DNA of 64,000 nucleotides, from NCBI RefSeq assembly GCF_014841565.1, contig NZ_JACYUD010000009.1, positions 158,203 through 222,202 on the forward strand, in the 5' to 3' direction. Positions 57,790 through 64,000 of the stretch are shown piece after piece. Both the position numbers and the translations under genes were made by a program. The notes under the pieces were generated by a model that worked only from the letters and a program-made list of their open reading frames with translations, did not search any database and was not told the origin of the DNA. This DNA is from Rhizobium sp. CFBP 8762 (GTDB lineage Bacteria; Pseudomonadota; Alphaproteobacteria; Rhizobiales; Rhizobiaceae). Each line of letters begins with the position of its first letter. The stretch's first letter is position 1.

Positions 57790-58830
57790 TCAGTCCTCCT
57801 CCTGAAACAGACGAAACTGCGTGGCCTCCAAATCCTTTGGCACGGCCAGGCCCATATGCTTCCAGGCATTGGCGGTCAACATACGCCCGCGCGGTGTGCG
57901 CTGGATGAAACCCTGCTGAATGAGATAGGGCTCGATAATATCTTCAATCGCATCACGCGGCTCGGACAGTCCGGCTGCGATGGTTTCAATGCCGACCGGG
58001 CCGCCGCCGAAATTATGGGCGATCATCGACAGGTAACGCCGGTCAAGCTGATCGAGACCCATGCCGTCCACCAGCAGCCGCGTCAGGGCATCATCCGCTA
58101 TGGTTTTCGTTACCGCTTCGGCGCGGGCGACTTCGGCAAAATCCCGCACACGGCGCAGCAGACGTCCGGCGATACGCGGTGTGCCACGCGCACGGCGCGC
58201 AATTTCACGCGCGCCATCGTCCGTCATGCCCAGCCCCATCAGCCGCGCCCCGCGCCGCACGATGAATTCCAGCTCCTCGACCGTATAGAAATTCAGCCGG
58301 ACGGGAATGCCGAACCGGTCACGCAGAGGCGTCGTCAATAGCCCAAGGCGGGTGGTGGCGGCTACGAGAGTAAATTTTGACAGGTCGATCTTGACCGAAC
58401 GTGCTGCCGGTCCCTCGCCGATAATCAGATCAAGCTGAAAATCCTCCATGGCGGGGTAGAGAATTTCCTCCACCGCCGGGTTCAACCGATGAATTTCATC
58501 GATAAAAAGAACATCACGCTCCTCCAGATTGGTGAGAAGCGCTGCAAGATCGCCCGCCTTGGCAATTACCGGGCCAGAGGTGGAGCGGAAATTAACACCC
58601 AACTCCTTTGCCATGATTTGCGCCAGCGTGGTTTTACCCAAACCCGGCGGGCCGACGAACAGCACATGGTCCAGCGCCTCGCCGCGATTTTTCGCAGCCT
58701 CGATGAAAATCTTGAGGTTGGCGCGCGCCTCCGCCTGGCCGGTAAAATCATCCAGCGTCTGCGGGCGCAGCGTCATATCCATGTCTTCGCCGCGCTTTTC
58801 CGGCGCAATCAGTCTGTTTTCGTCACTCAT
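57790..58830 (-). CDS. ruvB: Holliday-junction branch-migration ATPase RuvB
   Basis: 346 residues. Walker [13 protein letters not shown], Walker [11 protein letters not shown], sensor [14 protein letters not shown] and the winged-helix C-terminus ([12 protein letters not shown]) are present. It acts with RuvA and RuvC in recombination repair. The start overlaps the ruvA stop by 4 nt. Confidence 0.97.
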   Translation of the reverse strand: MSDENRLIAPEKRGEDMDMTLRPQTLDDFTGQAEARANLKIFIEAAKNRGEALDHVLFVGPPGLGKTTLAQIMAKELGVNFRSTSGPVIAKAGDLAALLTNLEERDVLFIDEIHRLNPAVEEILYPAMEDFQLDLIIGEGPAARSVKIDLSKFTLVAATTRLGLLTTPLRDRFGIPVRLNFYTVEELEFIVRRGARLMGLGMTDDGAREIARRARGTPRIAGRLLRRVRDFAEVARAEAVTKTIADDALTRLLVDGMGLDQLDRRYLSMIAHNFGGGPVGIETIAAGLSEPRDAIEDIIEPYLIQQGFIQRTPRGRMLTANAWKHMGLAVPKDLEATQFRLFQEED

Positions 58831-59447
58831 ACGTTGGACAGTTCCTTGAGGCCCAGTCGGATCAGCCGGGCGCTATCCGCATTTTCTCCGCCATTTTTCA
58901 GCGCAGCCGCAATGGCGTTGGCCGCCTGATCTCTGGAATAGCCGAGATTGGTCAAGGCCGAAACCGCATCGGCGACCGGTGCGGATGCTACGCCCTCGCC
59001 CAGTTCCTGCTTCAGACCAATGCTAGCGCTATGCTCTCCGGCAAAGGCGGGGGCCTTGTTTTTCAGTTCTGTAACGATGCGAATGGCAACCTTTGGGCCA
59101 ACGCCCGGTGCGCGCGACACCATGGTTTTGTCCTGCAGTGCAATCGCATTGGCCAGTTCACCCGGCGTCAGCGTGGACAAAACCGCAAGCGCCACCTTGG
59201 CACCCACACCCTGCACACTTTGCAGCAGGCGAAACCACTCACGCTCCAGCGCGCTCAAAAACCCGAACAGGCGGAACTGGTCTTCCCGCACATAGGTCTC
59301 GATGAACAGCACCGCCGCCTCGCCCGCCTGCCCGAGTTTGCCGAGCGTGCGCGATGAGCAGTAGGCGACATAGCCCACGCCGTGCACATCCAGAACCACA
59401 TGGTCCTCGCCGATCTCATCGATGGTGCCTTTGAGTTTTCCGATCAT
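58827..59447 (-). CDS. ruvA: Holliday-junction recognition protein RuvA
   Basis: 206 residues from the ATG at 59447; the frame runs on into ruvC. The OB-fold start [12 protein letters not shown], two helix-hairpin-helix motifs ([32 protein letters not shown]) and the RuvB-binding domain III ([16 protein letters not shown]) are seen. It holds the four-way junction and loads RuvB. Confidence 0.96.
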   Translation of the reverse strand: MIGKLKGTIDEIGEDHVVLDVHGVGYVAYCSSRTLGKLGQAGEAAVLFIETYVREDQFRLFGFLSALEREWFRLLQSVQGVGAKVALAVLSTLTPGELANAIALQDKTMVSRAPGVGPKVAIRIVTELKNKAPAFAGEHSASIGLKQELGEGVASAPVADAVSALTNLGYSRDQAANAIAAALKNGGENADSARLIRLGLKELSNV

Positions 59448-59448
59448 G

Positions 59449-59961
59449 TTACCCTGCCAGTTTTGCCAGACGGCCTGCCAGCCCCTGCCTGTTATGCGCA
59501 TGGCAAATGGCAATGGCCAATGCGTCCGCCGCATCATTTCCTTTGAAGGTGGCTTTCGGCATCAGCACCTTCAACATCATGTGTATCTGCGTCTTGTCGC
59601 CATGACCAACGCCGATCACAGCTTTCTTCACCGCATTCGGCGCATATTCCGCCACCAGCAGACCAGCGCGGGCCGGAACCAGCATGGCGATACCCCGGGC
59701 CTGTCCAAGTTTCAGCGTCGCCACGGCATCCTTGTTGACGAAGGTCTGCTCTACGGCCGCCTCATGCGGCTGGTGCGCGTGGATTACGTCGGCCAGCCCA
59801 TCATGCAACTGGCAGAGGCGCGAGGCCAGATCCATCTCACCATCGGACGTGACCGTGCCCGAAGCAACAAACCGCAGCGAATTGCCGAGACTCTCGATCA
59901 CGCCCCAGCCAGTGCGACGAAGCCCCGGATCAATACCGATGATGCGAATCATATTAGACAT
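59449..59961 (-). CDS. ruvC: Crossover-junction endonuclease RuvC
   Basis: 170 residues of the RNase-H-like fold: first catalytic Asp in [16 protein letters not shown], Glu in EAAVEQTF and the C-terminal acidic pair in [14 protein letters not shown]. It cuts Holliday junctions. It heads ruvC-ruvA-ruvB. No clear alphaproteobacterial LexA box (GTTC-N7-GTTC) is visible upstream. Confidence 0.96.
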   Translation of the reverse strand: MSNMIRIIGIDPGLRRTGWGVIESLGNSLRFVASGTVTSDGEMDLASRLCQLHDGLADVIHAHQPHEAAVEQTFVNKDAVATLKLGQARGIAMLVPARAGLLVAEYAPNAVKKAVIGVGHGDKTQIHMMLKVLMPKATFKGNDAADALAIAICHAHNRQGLAGRLAKLAG

Positions 59962-60092
59962 GCCTTCAGATTAGTGCTGTTGACCGGAAGCTGCCAGTGA
60001 AAAGTGAACAAAACAAAAACAGGAACCAAGTTTTCTCTCACGGGTTGGATTCGAGTTCCGCGTGATTACATAGAGCCAACCCCGAACGTATA

Positions 60093-61109
60093 ATGTCAGG
60101 CTTCGCTATGGTTCCGTTTTCAATTCTCGATTTGTCTCATATTGTCGACGGCGGCACGCCTGGACAAGCCATGAATGAATCACGCCGGTTGGCGCAGGAA
60201 GCGGAGGCCAACGGCTATAACCGGTTCTGGCTGGCCGAGCACCACGGCATGAAAGGTATTGCCAGTGCGGCAACATCGCTGGTGATTTCGCACGCGGCTG
60301 CGGGCACGCAGTCCATTCGTGTCGGCTCCGGCGGCATCATGCTGCCCAACCACTCGCCGCTGGTAATTGCCGAACAGTTCGGTACGCTGGAAGCGCTGTA
60401 TCCGGGCCGAATCGACCTTGGTCTTGGCCGCGCACCCGGCACGGACATGCGCACCGCACAGGCACTGCGCCGCAATATGGAAGCCGGTGCCGAGCATTTC
60501 CCGAATGATGTTGTTGAGTTGCAAATGCTTCTCGGCAGCACGCAGCCGGGGCAGACACTGATTGCAGTTCCGGGTGCTGATACGCATATCCCGATCTGGT
60601 TGCTTGGCTCCTCTCATTACAGCGCACAGCTTGCTGGTATGCTGGGCCTGCCCTTTGCCTTCGCATCGCATTTTGCGCCGGATATGTTGATGAGCGCGCT
60701 GGACATTTACCGGGAGCGGTTTACCCCCTCGCAGTATCTGCCAGAACCCTACGCCATGGTAGGCGTGATGGGCGTCGCCGCCGATACAGACGCGGAAGCC
60801 GAGCACCAGTTTACCTCCATGCAGCAGTCTTTCGTCGCGCTGCGACGCAACGCACGCGGACAGTTTCCACGCCCTGTCGAAACCATGATCGGGCTTTGGA
60901 CCGAGATGGAGAAGGGATTTGTGGACCACGCCATGAGCTACGCCATGGTTGGCTCCGCAGCCACTGTGTCCGAAAAGCTCGATGGCTTTCTGGCGGAAAC
61001 ACAGGCCGATGAACTGATCATCTCCATGCCGATCTACGATCTGGAGGCACGGCTGCGGTCGGTGCAGTTGTTTGCGCAGGCACAGCAACAATTGTCGAAG
61101 GCGGCCTAA
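60093..61109 (+). CDS. Luciferase-like (LLM) flavin-dependent monooxygenase
   Basis: 338 residues of the bacterial-luciferase TIM barrel. It has [35 protein letters not shown] and [16 protein letters not shown]. It would use reduced flavin; the substrate is unknown. The start is 60093 or the internal ATG at 60108; neither has a strong ribosome site. Confidence 0.85.
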   Translation: MSGFAMVPFSILDLSHIVDGGTPGQAMNESRRLAQEAEANGYNRFWLAEHHGMKGIASAATSLVISHAAAGTQSIRVGSGGIMLPNHSPLVIAEQFGTLEALYPGRIDLGLGRAPGTDMRTAQALRRNMEAGAEHFPNDVVELQMLLGSTQPGQTLIAVPGADTHIPIWLLGSSHYSAQLAGMLGLPFAFASHFAPDMLMSALDIYRERFTPSQYLPEPYAMVGVMGVAADTDAEAEHQFTSMQQSFVALRRNARGQFPRPVETMIGLWTEMEKGFVDHAMSYAMVGSAATVSEKLDGFLAETQADELIISMPIYDLEARLRSVQLFAQAQQQLSKAA

Positions 61110-61178
61110 AACAGACCGGGAACTTAAAGACTGCTCACGGCTTAAAACTCCGATTCATTCAATCGGAGATTTCACCCC

Positions 61179-61973
61179 GTGGACAGTTTAGAACGCCCCC
61201 TCGCCGTTATCACCGGCGCTTCCTCCGGCATCGGCTACCAGCTTGCTAAAATCAGCGCCGAGCGAGGCTATGATTTAATTTTGGCCGCCGACGACCCCGA
61301 CATAAAGCAGGCTGTCGATGACTTTCGCGCACTCGGCGCCAGTGTCGAGGCCATGCAGACCGACCTTTCGACGCTGGAAGGGGTCGAATCCTTCTATGAC
61401 TTCGTGACCGATATCGACCGGCCTGTGGATGTGCTGATGGCCAATGCCGGTCATGGTCTGGGTCATGGTTTTCTGGATCAGGATTTGACGCAGGCCAAAC
61501 ATGTGATCGACACCAACATCGTCGGCACGATCGCGTTGATCCACAAGATCGGCAACGACATGCGCGCACGAAACGCGGGACGCATTCTCATCACAGGCTC
61601 TATCGCAGGGTTGATGCCCGGCACGTTTCAAGCGGTCTACAACGCATCCAAGGCTTTTTTGAACAGTTTCTCGTTCGCCCTTCGCAATGAGCTGGAAGAA
61701 ACCGATGTGACTGTCACTTGCCTGATGCCCGGTGCTACCGACACAAAGTTTTTTGAGCGCGCAGACATGCTCGACACCAAGGTGGCACAGGACAAGAAGG
61801 ACGACCCCGCAGATGTCGCCAAGGCCGGATTCGAGGCCATGCTGAACGGTGAAGGCGATGTCGTCAGCGGCTGGAAAAACAAGGTCATGACCACGCTTGC
61901 CAATGTTACGCCGTCCGGCGTGCTGGCAGAGCAGCACCGCAAAATGTCCGAGCCCGGTTCCGGTGACAAATAA
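61179..61973 (+). CDS. Short-chain dehydrogenase/reductase
   Basis: 264 residues, from a GTG. Rossmann loop ITGASSGIGYQLAK, NAGHG strand and catalytic Tyr/Lys in YNASKAFLNSF, with a Ser in ITGSIAG. Classical SDR fold. It is likely an NAD(P)-linked oxidoreductase of unknown substrate. It lies 69 bp after the LLM gene. Confidence 0.88.
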   Translation: MDSLERPLAVITGASSGIGYQLAKISAERGYDLILAADDPDIKQAVDDFRALGASVEAMQTDLSTLEGVESFYDFVTDIDRPVDVLMANAGHGLGHGFLDQDLTQAKHVIDTNIVGTIALIHKIGNDMRARNAGRILITGSIAGLMPGTFQAVYNASKAFLNSFSFALRNELEETDVTVTCLMPGATDTKFFERADMLDTKVAQDKKDDPADVAKAGFEAMLNGEGDVVSGWKNKVMTTLANVTPSGVLAEQHRKMSEPGSGDK

Positions 61974-62053
61974 TTTTTACGCGCACAACCTGCCGGAACA
62001 AAGACGAATCCGGCGGGTTTGAAGGCCACACATCACCTTTAGAGGACATTGAA

Positions 62054-63271
62054 ATGACTGGTAAAGTCTCCCGCCGCACTGCCTACCTCATTGCAACCGT
62101 CGTGCCGTTATCGCTCGCTGTTATGCCCGCGTTTGCGCAGGAAACAGCCCCGGCAACCACCGCTCCGGCACCAACCGAAATGCAGACCCCGGCAGCGCCC
62201 GCTGACAACACCCCGGCACCAACGACACCAGCCCCCGCCGCGGAGCCAACAGCGCCTGCCGCTTCCACCACCCCAGCGGCCCAGACCCCTGCCTCCGACG
62301 CAGCCATGGATGTCAAGCCGAACGCCGATATGCAGGCTGTGCTCGACAAGCTGAATTCGCTCGGTTCAAAGCCCTTCAACACGCTGACCGTACCGGAAGC
62401 CCGCAACCAGGCATCCCCTGCCGATGCCGCCCGTGGCGTGCAGCGTGACAGAAAGATTCCTGCCGCACCTGAGTCCAAGGTCGCGACCAAGGATGTTACC
62501 ATTCCGACAAAGTCCGGTGGCGTTCCGGCTCGCGTTTACATGCCCGAAGGCAAGGGTCCGTTCCCCGTCGTTGTTTACTACCACGGCGGCGGCTGGGTTG
62601 TGGCCGATATCAACGTGTATGACTCCACGCCGCGCGCCCTGTCGCTCGGTGCCAATGCCATCGTCGTATCGGTCGATTATCGTCACGCACCGGAGCACAA
62701 GTTCCCGGCCCAGCATGAAGATGCCTGGAGTGCCTACGCGTGGATCGTTGAAAACATCCACTCTATGAATGGCGATGCAAAGAAGATTGCCGTTGCCGGT
62801 GAAAGCGCCGGTGGCAACCTTGCTGCAAACGTAGCTCTGATGGCGAAAAAGCTGAAGGCGACCGAGCCGGTCCACCAGTTGCTGGTTTACCCGATTGCAG
62901 GCAATGACACCAACACCCCTTCCTATGTCGAGAATGCCGATGCGGCACCTCTGGGCAAGAAGGATATGGAGTGGTTCATCTCCCATGTTTTTGCCTCGAA
63001 GGACGAAACATCGGATCCTCGCATCGACCTCGTCGGTCGTGATGATCTTGCGGGCGTAGCACCGGCAACTGTCATCACGGCGCAAATCGATCCGCTTCGC
63101 TCCGAAGGTCAGGCTTACGCTGACAAGCTGAAGGCCGCAGGCGTTACCGTCAATGCCATCAATTATGCGGGCGTCACGCATGAGTTCTTCGGCATGGGCA
63201 AGGTTGTGCAGGAAGCAAAAACCGCAACAGATGCGGCTGTTGCCGATCTCAAGGCTGCTTTTGCAAAGTAA
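62054..63271 (+). CDS. Secreted alpha/beta-hydrolase, HSL/esterase family IV
   Basis: 405 residues. A signal peptide (about 1-29, ending PAFAQE) is followed by a low-complexity Ala/Pro/Thr segment (about 30-80). The catalytic domain has oxyanion HGGGW, the nucleophile in AGESAGGNLA, Asp in QIDPLRSEG and His in VTHEFFG. It is a periplasmic or surface esterase for short-chain esters. The Pro/Ala linker is unusual for the family and may be a cell-wall or envelope spacer. Confidence 0.88.
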   Translation: MTGKVSRRTAYLIATVVPLSLAVMPAFAQETAPATTAPAPTEMQTPAAPADNTPAPTTPAPAAEPTAPAASTTPAAQTPASDAAMDVKPNADMQAVLDKLNSLGSKPFNTLTVPEARNQASPADAARGVQRDRKIPAAPESKVATKDVTIPTKSGGVPARVYMPEGKGPFPVVVYYHGGGWVVADINVYDSTPRALSLGANAIVVSVDYRHAPEHKFPAQHEDAWSAYAWIVENIHSMNGDAKKIAVAGESAGGNLAANVALMAKKLKATEPVHQLLVYPIAGNDTNTPSYVENADAAPLGKKDMEWFISHVFASKDETSDPRIDLVGRDDLAGVAPATVITAQIDPLRSEGQAYADKLKAAGVTVNAINYAGVTHEFFGMGKVVQEAKTATDAAVADLKAAFAK

Positions 63272-63308
63272 AACCGGCAAGCAATTGAACACACAAGGAT
63301 AGACCCTC

Positions 63309-63842
63309 ATGTATAAAGTAATCGCCCCCGCTTTGCTGGCAGCCGCCCTTATGTCCGGCGCTGTGCAGGCCAAGGATGCCAAGCCCGCTGATTCCGCCAA
63401 GGCCATGATGAAAGTGGACACGGCAGACTTCGCAAAAACTGTGATGAGCTCGAATGCGTTCGAGATCAAATCCAGCGAACTTGCCAAGCAGAAGTCATCG
63501 CTGGATGACGTTAAGATGTTCGCAGATCAGATGATCAAGGACCACACCAAGGCCGATGCCGACCTCAAGACGGCGTTGAGCGCGTCGAAGATGGATGCGC
63601 CAGCGCCAATGCTGGCCCCCAAGCACGACGCCATGATCAAACAGCTTGAAGCCGTTGACGGTGCTGATTTCGATGCCCTCTATATTGACATGCAGGCACA
63701 GGCCCACATGGAAGCTGTTGCCCTGTTCCGCACCTATATCGCTTCCGGAGATGACAAGCAGGTTGTCGCCTTCGCCAAGAAGACCCTACCCTCGCTGGAA
63801 ATCCACATGAAGCATGTAACGGAACTCGTTGCGAAACATTAG
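63309..63842 (+). CDS. DUF4142 secreted protein
   Basis: 177 residues. A signal peptide (about 1-21, ending AVQAKDA) is followed by a four-helix ferritin-like bundle typical of DUF4142 (SELAKQKSSLDDVKMFADQM, IKDHTKADADLK). Such proteins are predicted to be periplasmic and often stress-related. The TAG stop is the first triplet of repeat copy C. Confidence 0.85.
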   Translation: MYKVIAPALLAAALMSGAVQAKDAKPADSAKAMMKVDTADFAKTVMSSNAFEIKSSELAKQKSSLDDVKMFADQMIKDHTKADADLKTALSASKMDAPAPMLAPKHDAMIKQLEAVDGADFDALYIDMQAQAHMEAVALFRTYIASGDDKQVVAFAKKTLPSLEIHMKHVTELVAKH

Positions 63843-63943
63843 AGCTTTTCCCGATCTGATTGTATCAGATCGGCGCTTTAACATCATGATATTGGTGCAT
63901 ATTCTTGTCGATCTTCGTTTCACTCCGGTCGGAATATGCTCTA
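63840..63943. repeat. 104-bp RIME-like intergenic palindromic element, copy C
   Basis: TAGAGC...GCTCTA with inner CGATCTGATTGTATCAGATCG and CGATCTTCGTTTCACTCCGG. It has the same orientation as the 31065 copy. Its first TAG is the stop of the DUF4142 gene and its last CTA is the stop of the convergent partial frame. Confidence 0.85.
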
Positions 63944-64000
63944 ATACCAACCGTCATTGATCAGAACCCTTGCGCCCATTTGCGTCGACCGATCGACATG
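63941..64000 (-). CDS. C-terminal end of a minus-strand gene, cut by the window edge
   Basis: The minus strand is open for 19 codons (…QMGARVLINDGWY) before TAG at 63941. The rest lies beyond the window. The reading is short, and only the parallel with copy A (both flanking genes stopping inside the element) supports it. Confidence 0.35.
   Translation of the reverse strand, partial: HVDRSTQMGARVLINDGWY

Noticed and set aside
60007..60027. LexA box before ruvC
   Set aside because: GAAC-N13-GAAC does not have the seven-base spacing of the alphaproteobacterial SOS box.

Overview
The window looks like a chromosomal segment from a Rhizobiaceae bacterium (Agrobacterium/Rhizobium group, Alphaproteobacteria). 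This rests on the CtrA–ChpT–SciP cell-cycle genes, an EipA (DUF1134) protein, Omp25/Omp31-like porins, a biliverdin-type phytochrome with an HWE kinase, sqdBDC sulfolipid genes, an alphaproteobacterial-type heat-shock sigma factor with matching promoters, and 104-bp Rhizobium-type intergenic palindromes. Most of it is ordinary core genome. I see no prophage, insertion sequence, CRISPR array or defence island. The novelty is mainly in regulatory and intergenic sequence.

Layout. 1-8.1 kb: a truncated RND efflux adaptor lipoprotein, a bacteriophytochrome hybrid kinase, a Crp/Fnr regulator, a convergent esterase/ring-cleaving dioxygenase pair and an MFS exporter. 8.2-13.7 kb: a second cytochrome c oxidase locus (ctaG-like, copD-like, coxB, coxA, small membrane protein). 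Its coxA is broken by a single-base frameshift and its coxB has no canonical start codon. 13.8-19.3 kb: small envelope proteins, a glucoamylase-like enzyme, 3-methyladenine glycosylase, a second HWE kinase and tRNA-Met. 19.5-26.3 kb: mnmA, a LuxR-type regulator, then the cell-cycle block sciP, fliJ, ctrA, a single-domain response regulator, chpT and eipA.

26.3-38.5 kb: a coiled-coil membrane protein, a SPOUT RNA methyltransferase, rluD, rpoH, a Pro-Glu repeat membrane protein, purA, and a serC-serA operon with a structured leader resembling the alphaproteobacterial serC RNA motif. 38.5-50.8 kb: two outer-membrane beta-barrel genes, then on the minus strand tolQ-tolR-tolA-tolB-pal-cpoB-tilS-ftsH-glmM. 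51-60 kb: ligD (+), ybgC (-), sqdBDC (+), two small genes and ruvC-ruvA-ruvB (-). The plus-strand ligD and sqd genes interrupt what is usually a compact ruv-ybgC-tol series. 60-64 kb: a luciferase-like monooxygenase, an SDR, a secreted esterase and a DUF4142 protein, ending in a repeat element and the tail of one more minus-strand gene.

How the parts connect. rpoH and ftsH both carry a perfect match to the alphaproteobacterial sigma-32 promoter (CTTG-N18-CYTATNTNNG). This suggests that the heat-shock factor and the protease known to degrade it in related bacteria are co-induced. The tol-pal, cpoB, ftsH, glmM, eipA and Omp genes serve envelope integrity. CtrA, ChpT and SciP form the phosphorelay and antagonist around the master cell-cycle regulator, and three GANTC methylation sites lie upstream of ctrA. 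Three 104-bp palindromic elements sit at gene ends, and two of them supply stop codons to flanking genes.
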